Shown piece by piece: positions 25,317-33,648 of a stretch of DNA of 41,931 nucleotides. The DNA is from a bacterium (lineage in GTDB: Bacteria; Hydrothermota; Tepidihabitantia; B3-TA06): positions 1-41,931 of the forward strand of contig JAAYVC010000029.1 of assembly GCA_012517375.1 (NCBI GenBank), read 5' to 3'. A program made the translations under genes and the position numbers. The stretch's first letter is position 1, and every line of letters starts with the position of its first letter. The notes beneath the pieces were generated by a model. The model was not told where the DNA came from. It saw nothing but the letters and a program-made list of their open reading frames with translations, and made no database searches.

Positions 25317-25342
25317 ACTAACATCCTTATATCATTAGTTAT

Positions 25343-25370
25343 ATTATAAAAGGTTATATGTGGGAGTCAA
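25343..25370 (-). promoter_or_regulatory. Promoter of the lipoprotein gene
   Basis: On the minus strand: TTGACT (25370-25365), a 16-bp spacer and a perfect TATAAT (25348-25343), leader about 20 nt with AAGGAT before the ATG. Divergent from the promoter at 25395-25422. Confidence 0.75.
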
Positions 25371-25394
25371 GTCTGGGATTTATAGAGGATACTC

Positions 25395-25422
25395 TTGACT
25401 TAAAGCCCATTCCGGTTAGACT
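25395..25422 (+). promoter_or_regulatory. Promoter of the toroid/membrane-protein pair
   Basis: TTGACT at 25395-25400, a 16-bp spacer and TAGACT at 25417-25422 (four of six bases match). The SD CGGAGG follows before ATG 25440. Confidence 0.5.
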
Positions 25423-25439
25423 CCAAACGGAGGAAAACG

Positions 25440-26252
25440 ATGCTTGACGTAGAAAAAGCCCTTGAGTACATAGAACTCGAAGGAACCGACCTCGACCGTT
25501 ATCGCAGCCGTTTCCTCTTTCGGGGTGAAAGGGATGACGTAATGGCGACATGGCTTCTAGGTTCCTACCAGAATCAGGACGGCGGATACCCTCTCCACCT
25601 CGTTATAGGCGAGCAGTCCAACATCTCTGAAACGGCCAAGATAATCGCTCACTCGAGCCAGATGCAGCTGCTTCGCTCTCCATGCTGCCGCAAGGCGCTT
25701 GAGTACATAAGGAGTTGCCAGCATCCGGACGGTTTCTGGCAGGAAAGCTCCTCTCAGCTCGAACTGGGGGAGGAGATGGGCGGCGAGTGGGGAAGGTTGT
25801 GGCTTTCCGCATACGTCGGCCGGGCCTTGTGCATGGCGGCAGAGCAGGAAAGCGCGGAGGTGAAAAAAGTGAGAAACTACTTTCTGGGTTTGAGAGTAAA
25901 CGGCAGTCAATTCACATCCTCTCCCTCCATTCATTTCCTAGCTCTCGGATTCTTTGCGTTGCTTGAAGGCCCGCAGTGCGGTCTTGTCAGGGAGGCGCTT
26001 CCCTATGCCCTGGCTAATTTTACCCGTTCCAAGGAGCCAAGGCTCATTACTGTTCAGGCGGAATGCCTCCTTGAAGCTGGCGTTGCGCCTGATGATCCGA
26101 TACTCAAGGAAGCAGGAAGGAATCTAATCAAAATCCAGGGGTCGGACGGAGGCTGGGGTGAAAGCTATGAAGGATTAAGAATAAGAACAACAATAGACGT
26201 GCTGGGACTCTTGTTGAAGCTCGGAGCCTGGCGTCTTGTTGATGAGAATTGA
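25440..26252 (+). CDS. Prenyltransferase/squalene-cyclase-like alpha/alpha-toroid protein
   Basis: The 270-residue helical repeat protein has three QW-like motifs, QNQDGGYPL (about 43), CQHPDGFW (about 92) and IQGSDGGWG (about 236), the hallmark of prenyltransferase/terpene-cyclase toroids. It is too short for a full cyclase, and the catalytic DxDD and zinc-ligand sets are not evident, so a binding or scaffold role is likelier. ATG 25440 follows CGGAGG. The next gene, a multipass membrane protein, starts 14 nt later, so the two are probably co-transcribed. No signal peptide is present; the protein is cytoplasmic. Confidence 0.75.
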   Translation: MLDVEKALEYIELEGTDLDRYRSRFLFRGERDDVMATWLLGSYQNQDGGYPLHLVIGEQSNISETAKIIAHSSQMQLLRSPCCRKALEYIRSCQHPDGFWQESSSQLELGEEMGGEWGRLWLSAYVGRALCMAAEQESAEVKKVRNYFLGLRVNGSQFTSSPSIHFLALGFFALLEGPQCGLVREALPYALANFTRSKEPRLITVQAECLLEAGVAPDDPILKEAGRNLIKIQGSDGGWGESYEGLRIRTTIDVLGLLLKLGAWRLVDEN

Positions 26253-26265
26253 AAAGGAGATTGAA

Positions 26266-27195
26266 ATGACAAATCAAGAGTCAAGAGTCAATATGGTTTC
26301 AAAGCTTGACATAGGAAAGGCTTTCGAGCAAGCATGGGATATTTTCAAGAAAAGCTGGAAGCGACTCCTTGGACTCCAGGCCATCTCGGCTGCAGGCATC
26401 ACGGTATTTTACGCTTTTTTCATGACAGGCTTGAAGTATTTCCTGCCTCAGATAGAGGAAAACGCCTTCGACAACTGGATTTTTCCTTTAGTAGGCGTTG
26501 GAGCGGCTCTGTTTATTCTTATGTTGCTTCTTTCGGTATGGATTACGGGTGCAAACTGCATCGTGGTCGATCGCGCCTCGACTGGCGAGAGTATCACGGT
26601 TACTGATGCGCTCAAAGCCGCATGGAGCTCATTCGGTAGATTGATTTCATTCTATCTCGTTGTAACCGGCGCTATCTTGCTTATCTATGCCGCGATAGGG
26701 ATACCAATTGGATTCCTTATATCGGGAGCTAAAGGCGGAGAGGAGAGAGTGGCTGCCGTAATCCTACTAGTGGTCGTTCTGCTCTTTGTTTTCATGATAG
26801 GTCTTGCGGTTCTCAGCACATGGCTTTGGATAAAACTCGGTTTTGTTCCTTTCGCCATTGCAGTTGAACGTAAAAGCGTAGGCGATTCGCTGCGCCGCAG
26901 TTTCGGGCTTTCAAAGAACAACTTCTGGGCTTCTCTGGCGGTCATTTACCTTGGAAGCATGATCGTCGGGTTTGCGGTTTCCCTCGTAATTTATGCTATT
27001 TTTATACCGACAACATTTTTAAGCATCGCATCCATGATAAAGATGCATTCCGACGATTTCCTTCCCTTCGGATTCATCATCGGTATCATTATCGCCATGT
27101 TTATAGGTCAAACAGCAGCAGGAATGGGTGTCTGGCCGCTTTGGGGTTCGGTATACGCTAATTTGAGTAAAGCTTCAGACTCCCCTCAAAGCTAG
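26266..27195 (+). CDS. Multipass integral membrane protein of unknown function
   Basis: The 309-residue protein starts at ATG 26266 after AAAGGAGA; an in-frame ATG 26236 lies within the toroid gene's 3' end. About six hydrophobic segments are visible, for example LFILMLLLSVWITG, LVVTGAILLIYAAIGI, AAVILLVVVLLFVFMIGLAV and FIIGIIIAMFIGQTAAGMG. The N-terminal DIGKAFEQAWDIFKKSWKRLL and the middle SVGDSLRRSFGLSKNNFWASL resemble the glycerophosphodiesterase-type membrane-anchor/DUF975-like group. The function is unknown. It ends 3 nt before a convergent nitroreductase stop. Confidence 0.7.
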   Translation: MTNQESRVNMVSKLDIGKAFEQAWDIFKKSWKRLLGLQAISAAGITVFYAFFMTGLKYFLPQIEENAFDNWIFPLVGVGAALFILMLLLSVWITGANCIVVDRASTGESITVTDALKAAWSSFGRLISFYLVVTGAILLIYAAIGIPIGFLISGAKGGEERVAAVILLVVVLLFVFMIGLAVLSTWLWIKLGFVPFAIAVERKSVGDSLRRSFGLSKNNFWASLAVIYLGSMIVGFAVSLVIYAIFIPTTFLSIASMIKMHSDDFLPFGFIIGIIIAMFIGQTAAGMGVWPLWGSVYANLSKASDSPQS

Positions 27196-27198
27196 AGG

Positions 27199-27711
27199 CT
27201 ACCCCCAGCTTTCGTAAGAAACAATCTCTTCGAGGTTTTTGCGGTTTTTGAAGCGCGCCTGGTCGCGCGGGTAGCCAAGCGTAAGGAGCGCGGCGATCTT
27301 GTACTCCTTAGGGACGCCTAGAAGCTTCTTAACGTCCTCCTGATAGAAAGCGCCAAGCCAGCATGAACCAAGCCCGTATTCAACAGCGGCAAGAGTCATG
27401 TGATCCACAGCAATGGCGAGATCGACCGCATAAGAAGGAACGCCGCATGTCATGACCCTCTCGGGTTCAAGTGCGACTGCCGCAATGATAACCGGCGCTT
27501 CGGCGACGAACTGCTGCTCCTTAGCGGCTTTTGCCAGGGCCTTGCGCATCTTCTCATCCTTGACAACAACGAACTTCCACGGCTGCTTGTTGTTTGCTGA
27601 AGGGGCAAGTCTCGCTGCCTCGAGAACCTTCAAAAGTAGCTCCTGCGGAATATCTTTTTTTTCATACGCGCGTACGCTGCGTCTGTCTCTTATCGCTTTC
27701 GAAACGTCCAT
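27199..27711 (-). CDS. Nitroreductase-family flavoprotein
   Basis: The 170-residue FMN-dependent oxidoreductase fold has IRDRRSVRAYEKKDIP (FMN phosphate binding), ARLAPSANNKQPWKFVVV, and YGLGSCWLGAF. ATG 27711 follows AAGGAG. Members reduce nitroaromatics, quinones, enones or flavin, so the physiological substrate cannot be assigned. It is a short, single-domain member. It has its own promoter (27733-27760), placed just beyond the antiporter stop. Confidence 0.9.
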   Translation of the reverse strand: MDVSKAIRDRRSVRAYEKKDIPQELLLKVLEAARLAPSANNKQPWKFVVVKDEKMRKALAKAAKEQQFVAEAPVIIAAVALEPERVMTCGVPSYAVDLAIAVDHMTLAAVEYGLGSCWLGAFYQEDVKKLLGVPKEYKIAALLTLGYPRDQARFKNRKNLEEIVSYESWG

Positions 27712-27732
27712 TAAGTCTCCTTGGTTTGAAAA

Positions 27733-27760
27733 AGTCTATCAATAAAATCCGCTATGTCAA
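27733..27760 (-). promoter_or_regulatory. Promoter of the nitroreductase gene
   Basis: On the minus strand: TTGACA (27760-27755), a 16-bp spacer and TAGACT (27738-27733), leader about 20 nt with AAGGAG before the ATG. Confidence 0.6.
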
Positions 27761-27768
27761 TAAATACG

Positions 27769-29499
27769 TCATCTGGAGCGGAGCATCTTCATTCGGTCCT
27801 CCCTTAATGCGGCCGTGAACGCCTTAACCATCTCCTCGGCGGTCTTGGCAGAAAGCATCTCATGCCTGACCTTACTACTCTCCATGGTCCTTGCGATTGC
27901 CGCAAGAATCTTTACTTGAAGATCCTCCTTGTCGTCCTCAGGGGTCAAAAGGAGAAAAACAAGATTAACGGGAAGCCCATCGGACGTATTCCACTCTATT
28001 CCCTTCAGGGAGCGTCCCAAGGTTAAAACCGGCTGAGAGACGGTATTTAATCTGGCGTGCGGGATAGCGATTCCCTTTTCCATGCCTGTTCCCAGAATGC
28101 CTTCACGGAAGTCGACAGCCGCGCAGGACTCGGCGGAGCCGGGCATTCCTTCATGAAGAGATATGGAGTTGCAGAGTTCTCCAATCGCCTCCCGGGGTGT
28201 GTTTCCGGAAAGCTCAGCTACTGCAGCGGTCTCCAGAAGGAAAAGACTGGCGTTGAAATCCTTTCTTAAGCCGAGAGAGAGGTAAAGCAAAGGCGATAAA
28301 AGAAGCGACGATATTATTGAAGCAACTACCACAGCCTCAAAAAGCTGGGTGTCAATCAAGCCAAATTGAAGGGCAAGCATTCCCATAATTATCTCCATTG
28401 CTCCTCCAGGGATATGAGCGACTCCCATAGCGACGGCTTCCCTTGACGGCATTCTTGACAGCTTTGCTCCTAGCCATGCGCCTGCGAACTTACCTGCGAT
28501 AGCTACGGCCGAGACCAAAAGAACAAGCGTTGGATTGAAATTTGAAAGGAAGTCCACGTTTATGCCAATGCTTACGAAAAACAAAGGAACGAATACGGCG
28601 TTCACGAATTGAGAAACGGTTTCTCTTGTGCGTTCCATTATCCCCTTCGCTTCTCCCGCCAGTATGCCGGCGGCAAGGAAGCCGAATGCAGCATGGATGC
28701 CTATCGCCTGAGTCACCGCGCCGCAAATGGCTCCCATGACGACTATAAAGCTTAAGATAGAACCGGGTTTCGGAAGATGAGAGCGGTTGATCCATAGGAC
28801 GGCTTTGGAGACAAGATACTTGCCCAGCGTAAAGCTAAGCAGGAGAAAAAGAGACGTTCCTCCGAATACCTTTAATGCATCAAGAAGGTTTAATCTTTGC
28901 TCCGCGCCGATCCCCAGAACTACGGTAAAAAGCGCCCAGCCGAGTATGTCCTTTACGGATGAAGAAGCAAGAGCGACCAATCCGAAGTCGCTTTTCAGAA
29001 TCTCATAATCATGAAGAACCTTGACAAGAACCGGCACCGCAGAAATCGCGGTTATTGTCCCGAGTAGCAAGGAGAATACTACGGTTCCTGTAGCCGCCGA
29101 TTTCACCATCGGCCGGATCAAGAAAGCCGCCGAAGCGCCGAGGATCAAGGGTGCAACCATGCTTGAAAGCCCGATTATCGCGGAAGAACGCTTTTCACGC
29201 CAGATTACGGATGCATCCACCTCGAACCCGGTCACCAGAAGCAGAAAAAAGACGCCGAGCCATGATGCGGTTTCAAACATGCTTTTCTGTGCCTGATCAT
29301 CAGGAAAGAGGAAGGATTCAATGCCGGGGAGCAGTCTGCCAAGAACGGTCGGTCCGAAGATAATTCCTACGAGAATCTCGCCCACAAGCGCCGGTTGCTT
29401 GAGCCGCCTGAACAGCTCGCCTGCCGCCTTTGCAGAAAATAAAAGTATAACAATTTGTATAAGGAAGATGAGTATGTTATGCTCATTTATAAACCGCAC
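27769..29499 (-). CDS. KefB-type Na+(K+)/H+ antiporter fused to PTS EIIA domain
   Basis: This 576-residue fusion has residues about 1-400 as a CPA2 monovalent cation:proton antiporter with some 12 hydrophobic segments (ELFRRLKQPALVGEILVGIIFGPTV, IHAAFGFLAAGILAGEAKG, VNAVFVPLFFVSIGINVDF). Residues about 430-576 form a type-2 PTS EIIA domain with the phospho-acceptor His481 in KGIAIPHARL. The PTS domain probably senses phosphotransfer state and gates transport; ion specificity is not readable. GTG 29499 is chosen because the open frame's upstream TTG (29532) is itself the -35 hexamer; GTG lies 5 nt after the -10 element, implying a leaderless mRNA. Confidence 0.85.
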   Translation of the reverse strand: MRFINEHNILIFLIQIVILLFSAKAAGELFRRLKQPALVGEILVGIIFGPTVLGRLLPGIESFLFPDDQAQKSMFETASWLGVFFLLLVTGFEVDASVIWREKRSSAIIGLSSMVAPLILGASAAFLIRPMVKSAATGTVVFSLLLGTITAISAVPVLVKVLHDYEILKSDFGLVALASSSVKDILGWALFTVVLGIGAEQRLNLLDALKVFGGTSLFLLLSFTLGKYLVSKAVLWINRSHLPKPGSILSFIVVMGAICGAVTQAIGIHAAFGFLAAGILAGEAKGIMERTRETVSQFVNAVFVPLFFVSIGINVDFLSNFNPTLVLLVSAVAIAGKFAGAWLGAKLSRMPSREAVAMGVAHIPGGAMEIIMGMLALQFGLIDTQLFEAVVVASIISSLLLSPLLYLSLGLRKDFNASLFLLETAAVAELSGNTPREAIGELCNSISLHEGMPGSAESCAAVDFREGILGTGMEKGIAIPHARLNTVSQPVLTLGRSLKGIEWNTSDGLPVNLVFLLLTPEDDKEDLQVKILAAIARTMESSKVRHEMLSAKTAEEMVKAFTAALREDRMKMLRSR

Positions 29500-29504
29500 G
29501 CTGC

Positions 29505-29532
29505 AATATACTCGTGTGGAATTGTTTGTCAA
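29505..29532 (-). promoter_or_regulatory. Promoter for leaderless antiporter mRNA
   Basis: On the minus strand: TTGACA (29532-29527), 16 bp, TATATT (29510-29505), then GCAGC and GTG 29499. It sits just beyond the argF terminator. Confidence 0.7.
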
Positions 29533-29551
29533 TAAGAGATTCAGATCATAT

Positions 29552-29577
29552 TAAAAAGGACCGGCGCTAGCCGGTCC
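29552..29577 (-). terminator. Terminator after argF
   Basis: On the minus strand: GGACCGGC, loop TAGC, GCCGGTCC and then TTTTT. The stem is a perfect 8 bp and GC-rich. It insulates argF from the antiporter gene. Confidence 0.85.
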
Positions 29578-29607
29578 CCTAAGAAGCTCTCAGTTTTTAC
29601 TTATTTG

Positions 29608-30519
29608 CTAATTCCTTGCGAGCAGCTTGTACAGTATCGCCTTCTGAATGTGCAGGCGGTTTTCGGCTTCATCAAGAACAACGGAATGCGGTCCGTCGAG
29701 CACATCGTCCGTTATCTCATCGCCGCGGTGGGCGGGCAGACAATGTTCGACGAGCGCATCGGATTTTGCTAGCTTGAGAAGTTCGGCATTGACCTGATAT
29801 GGAGCAAAGATCTTCTTTCTCGCCGCGGCTTCGTCTTCCTGACCCATAGAAGCCCATACGTCGGTATAAACAACGTCTGCGCCTTTTACGGCCTCCTTCG
29901 GGTCGCTCGTTATCACAAGCTCAGCTCCGGACTTTCTGGCATCCTCCTTAGCCTTTTCAACAAACTCGGGTTTTGGTTCGTAGCCCTTGGGGCAGCCGAC
30001 CGCCATGTTAGCGCCGACTTTTGCAGCCGTGAGCATGAGCGAGTGCGCGACGTTATTGCCGTCGCCGAGAAACGCCATTTTCAGACCTTCGGTCTTGCCT
30101 TTATGCTCGTAGATGGTCAGGAAATCGGCCAGAGCCTGACATGGGTGCTCGGCGTCGGATAGCGCGTTAACAACAGGGGTATCGGCGTATTTAGCAAGAT
30201 CCTCGACTGTTTTGTGGGCAAACGTTCTCGCGCTAATGGCGTTGACCCATCGGGAAAGATTCCTTGCAACATCGGGTACCGATTCGCGCTTGCCGAGTCC
30301 TATATCGGCGGGAGCAAGGTAAAGAACCTGGCCTCCCAATTGGAAGAACGCCACAGAGAACGTCACTCTTGTCCTCAAGGAAGGCTTCTCGAATACCAGC
30401 ACCAGGGTTTTGCCTCTTGCAACCTCCATCTGCTTGTGCTTGACGTCAATTGCAGTTTTGAAGAGTTCCTTAATCTCTTCTCCTGAGAGATCACTAATGG
30501 ATACAAGATCCTTCTTCAA
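29608..30519 (-). CDS. argF: Ornithine carbamoyltransferase
   Basis: The 303-residue enzyme forms citrulline from ornithine and carbamoyl phosphate. Carbamoyl-phosphate motif EKPSLRTR (residues 44-51; the usual STRTR has Leu for Thr), HPCQ at 125-128, ornithine-loop region DVWASMGQE, and the catalytic HCLPAHRGDE near the C-terminus all point to OTC rather than aspartate carbamoyltransferase. The TTG start (30519) follows AGGAGGA with good spacing. It lies 49 nt downstream of the carboxypeptidase gene on the same strand with no clear promoter of its own. No other arginine genes are nearby. Confidence 0.95.
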   Translation of the reverse strand: MKKDLVSISDLSGEEIKELFKTAIDVKHKQMEVARGKTLVLVFEKPSLRTRVTFSVAFFQLGGQVLYLAPADIGLGKRESVPDVARNLSRWVNAISARTFAHKTVEDLAKYADTPVVNALSDAEHPCQALADFLTIYEHKGKTEGLKMAFLGDGNNVAHSLMLTAAKVGANMAVGCPKGYEPKPEFVEKAKEDARKSGAELVITSDPKEAVKGADVVYTDVWASMGQEDEAAARKKIFAPYQVNAELLKLAKSDALVEHCLPAHRGDEITDDVLDGPHSVVLDEAENRLHIQKAILYKLLARN

Positions 30520-30568
30520 CTATCCTCCTTGGATGAGCAATATTTTGAACTGTTTATGGTTCGCTATT

Positions 30569-32815
30569 TTACTTTACTAAAACTACCTTCGTTTTAGTCT
30601 CTCCTGACTCTGAATATGTATGTACGAAGTACACTCCAGGGGCTAGAGTTCTGCCCAGATTATCTGTTAGCTTCCACTCAAACGGGGCGACGCAATGAGT
30701 CTCGGCTACTTTTCTTCCGGCCGCATCGAAAAGGACGGCATGTATGCTCGAACCGGCGGGAGCGGTAAAATGAAGGATGTCTTTTGCGACTGTCTCATTG
30801 ACCGCTGCAGGCAATGTTCGAATGTCAGCGAGTTCGTGGACGCCGACAGTTTCCTTGCCAGCGAACCCTGTCAGGAGTATATCGTCAATGAACCATCCGT
30901 CCTCATTCTTCTCATTGTCGGATTGAAGAACGAATCTGAGCTGGAATTCCTTGCTGCCCGAGTACTCAGAGAGATCAAAATACTCCCTTACCCAGCTTTT
31001 TTGAGTCCTGCTCCAGCGTTTGAGAGTTGTCCAATCAGGGGAGCTTTCGGTTCTAACCTCAAGAAGACACCAATCGAAACCGTTCTCCATCTCGTAGTGA
31101 TGCCAGAAGGTCAATTCAAGATTCAGCTTGTTCCGAAGATCAAACTTCCCGCTCTCAAGGTAGTAGAAAGCGTTGTTACCGTATAAACCGTCAGGGGAGT
31201 CGGTTATGCAGTATTTTTTTGAGTGAGGGCCCTTATCGGCGACGAAAAAGTTGGTATTCCATTCCGGTATCTGCTTGTCTTCGAACGTCTCGTCAATAAG
31301 AGTCAGCCGTTTTCCGACAGGCAGCAGAAGTTTGTGAGTGAATTCGGTTCCGGCTGCCGATATCTTTAATGTCAGTGGGATTGCCGAATCCGGTTTCGCT
31401 GACGGTGAGACTTTGACCTCCAGAAGGTCGTCGTCGTTGGAACCAGCTGCGTAGGGCTCAAGGGATGGAATTACCGCATTCGATTTCACGAGTTCCACCC
31501 TGGGGTCTGACTCACTCAACGAAAGTGAGATATCGCCCGTCGGGTCCTTAATGCCCATGTTTCTTACCCTGATAAGGATGCCTACCGTCTCTCCCGGAGA
31601 GATTTCTCCGTCGTCTCCTTCAAGCCATGTTACGTCCTCGAGCTCAGGATAAGCAGAGGCAGCCATTGAGGTAGCTGTAAGCATAGGTCTTGTTGCCTCG
31701 ACCTGCTCGAATGCCAGTTCGTCCTGCCAGAAGTCGGTACCGATTTCCGGGGTTGCCGCGAAGATGCGGTTTTTTGCTTCCGTTTCTCCGTACATCCAGT
31801 CATCGGAATCGCCGTTAGTAACGTAAAGGCCGCTTCCACCCGGCGCGACGACGTAATGGCATGCCCTTGTTGCCGCCTCGCCCCAGTTGAAGAACTCCAT
31901 GGAGTCGGGGGTTTCTTCTTCGATGTATCCCCAGGCGTAGATGAACAACCCGCTGTGGCTGTGGAAATTGAGGCACGCCACGAAATTATGAGCCTTGCAG
32001 AGATTCATTGTCGACTGAATTTCCGGTTCAGACCCCGGCTCAGGGCCCCGGTATGTGTCCGAGTTGGGGTTGGGCGATGAGCCTTCATTGTCGTATCCCC
32101 AGTTGTATGTGTAGTTCCTGTTGATATCCACGCCGCCGCCGGGCCTGCGATTCTTCCGGTACATCCCTCCTCCCCATGGGTTGTTCTCCTCGTTGTATAG
32201 ATAACCGTCGGGGTTTACAACAGGCACAATCCATGTCTGTCTTGTATCCACGAAGTATGTCGCCAGCGGGTCATTGCCGTAGTTCTCGCAAAGCCATCTA
32301 GCCCACTCTACGGTGATGTTTGCTCCAATCGGCTCCCTTGCGTGGTGAAGACCGGTGAAAAGAACCTCCGGTTCGTCTTCCTGGGCCGCCACGTTGTCCG
32401 AGATCTTCACCGCCCACAAGTAATTGCTGTCCCAGGTGACATTCGAGACGTTGTTCGGCAGAGCCATTCTTTCGGAGATTATCTGGGGGTATTTTTCATG
32501 CAGTGAATCGAGGATGGCGTTGGCCTCTGCTAAAGTGTAGTAGTTGCCGAACGGGCCTTCTCCTGACATCTTCGACGCATAATACGATTCAAGATCCGCT
32601 ACCTCAACATGATAGTTCAACCCTGATGCGCTTAGTTGTTGCAGATCTTCGTCCGTCGCTACAACCTCAGCCCAGTATCCTGGTTTAGACCGGATTACAT
32701 CGAGGCCTGAGAGCGCCGATAAATTATTAATACCTTCCAGAGAAACATGAACACGGTTCCATCCTGCAAAAAGCATTGTTGCTGTCAACAGTGTAAAAAA
32801 CAGGTATCTTTTCAC
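30569..32815 (-). CDS. Secreted M14 zinc carboxypeptidase with T9SS-type C-terminal domain
   Basis: The 748-residue metallopeptidase starts at GTG 32815 after AAGGAG; the open frame begins 27 nt earlier inside the neighbour. Signal peptide about 1-18 (KRYLFFTLLTATMLFAG). An N-terminal prodomain (about 20-85) is followed by the M14 domain, with zinc ligands His158 and Glu161 (HHARE), His285 (NFHSHSG) and the catalytic Glu357 (AATPEIG). An Ig-like domain (about 395-500) and a jelly-roll/adhesion-type domain with FDWCLLEVRTES and WFIDDILLTG (about 515-660) precede the FlgD-like sorting tail ending KTKVVLVK. It probably trims extracellular peptides alongside the C25 protease. The upstream lipoprotein gene stops 1 nt before. 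Confidence 0.9.
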   Translation of the reverse strand: MKRYLFFTLLTATMLFAGWNRVHVSLEGINNLSALSGLDVIRSKPGYWAEVVATDEDLQQLSASGLNYHVEVADLESYYASKMSGEGPFGNYYTLAEANAILDSLHEKYPQIISERMALPNNVSNVTWDSNYLWAVKISDNVAAQEDEPEVLFTGLHHAREPIGANITVEWARWLCENYGNDPLATYFVDTRQTWIVPVVNPDGYLYNEENNPWGGGMYRKNRRPGGGVDINRNYTYNWGYDNEGSSPNPNSDTYRGPEPGSEPEIQSTMNLCKAHNFVACLNFHSHSGLFIYAWGYIEEETPDSMEFFNWGEAATRACHYVVAPGGSGLYVTNGDSDDWMYGETEAKNRIFAATPEIGTDFWQDELAFEQVEATRPMLTATSMAASAYPELEDVTWLEGDDGEISPGETVGILIRVRNMGIKDPTGDISLSLSESDPRVELVKSNAVIPSLEPYAAGSNDDDLLEVKVSPSAKPDSAIPLTLKISAAGTEFTHKLLLPVGKRLTLIDETFEDKQIPEWNTNFFVADKGPHSKKYCITDSPDGLYGNNAFYYLESGKFDLRNKLNLELTFWHHYEMENGFDWCLLEVRTESSPDWTTLKRWSRTQKSWVREYFDLSEYSGSKEFQLRFVLQSDNEKNEDGWFIDDILLTGFAGKETVGVHELADIRTLPAAVNETVAKDILHFTAPAGSSIHAVLFDAAGRKVAETHCVAPFEWKLTDNLGRTLAPGVYFVHTYSESGETKTKVVLVK

Positions 32816-32816
32816 T

Positions 32817-33446
32817 TCAACTCCTTTCAAGCCGCCTTGCAATAACGGTCAGAAACGCTCGCGTTATCCGACCCTTTTTGGACCAGATTACAAGGAGCGG
32901 CACCTTTTCTGATGTTGCTTCGGTGATGGACCTTCCAGCCATACTGTATATCTCTGTTTTTCGTTTTGAATCGTAGCCCTCTAGAGAAATAGCCTCGCTT
33001 TTATCCCAGCCTCCAAAACCTTCTTTCGCCAAAAGACTCGCAAGTCTTTTCTCCTCACGTTCCAGAAGTTTGCTGACGTTACGCTGCGTTTTTTCGCGGT
33101 AGGAGTTCGATTCATCCCAGTTCAGGAGCCTTGCGAATGTGATATAGCCGAGCGAATCCTCTTTCTCCGCAGCGATTTGCGCCGTAATGATTCCTCCATA
33201 ATACGGTTCTATCCTTTTGTCAAGCAGTATGCGAACCCGGCGGAACGCATCTTCTCCGCGAATCTCTACGACATCGAGCGACTGCATCTTGTCTGAGAGC
33301 ATCGTTATTACGCCTTCGAGCGTAGTATCTGCGCTGCCTACCCTAAGATCGTCTAGCGGGCGGACAGGCAGGGTGTTTTCGCGGAACGCAATCCTTGCAG
33401 AACATCCCGAAAGCGTGAGAAGCAAAAAAGCCGCCATGCTGCGCAT
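32817..33446 (-). CDS. Putative lipoprotein of unknown function
   Basis: The 209-residue protein starts at ATG 33446 (MRSMAAFLLLTLSGCS), with lipobox LSGC and lipidated Cys15. The open frame extends 63 nt upstream but crosses the promoter. The mature region contains a mixed fold with TTLEGVITMLSDKMQSLDVVEIRG, a helical part rich in Lys/Glu (KLLEREEKRLASLLAKEGF) and a C-terminal VPLLVIWSKKGRITRAFLTVIA. No family is recognised. It is the first gene of a unit with the M14 carboxypeptidase, and its mRNA is probably leaderless. Confidence 0.7.
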   Translation of the reverse strand: MRSMAAFLLLTLSGCSARIAFRENTLPVRPLDDLRVGSADTTLEGVITMLSDKMQSLDVVEIRGEDAFRRVRILLDKRIEPYYGGIITAQIAAEKEDSLGYITFARLLNWDESNSYREKTQRNVSKLLEREEKRLASLLAKEGFGGWDKSEAISLEGYDSKRKTEIYSMAGRSITEATSEKVPLLVIWSKKGRITRAFLTVIARRLERS

Positions 33447-33451
33447 CCGAA

Positions 33452-33479
33452 AGTATAATACAGCTTCAGTCTTAGTCAA
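33452..33479 (-). promoter_or_regulatory. Promoter for leaderless lipoprotein-carboxypeptidase mRNA
   Basis: On the minus strand: TTGACT (33479-33474), 16 bp, TATACT (33457-33452), TTCGG, ATG 33446. Confidence 0.7.
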
Positions 33480-33648
33480 CATTTTAAGGTCAGGCGCCAG
33501 CGTTGACATGCTAGGGGCTTAAAAACATTGAATCTTGCTCATGTATGAAAAGCAATCTCGATTTCGCTCAGGGCATGAGCGTCAGGGGCCATTCAAAATC
33601 AATTGACATGCAATCGAAGCAGGAACAAACCATAGCGTTGGCAAAAAT

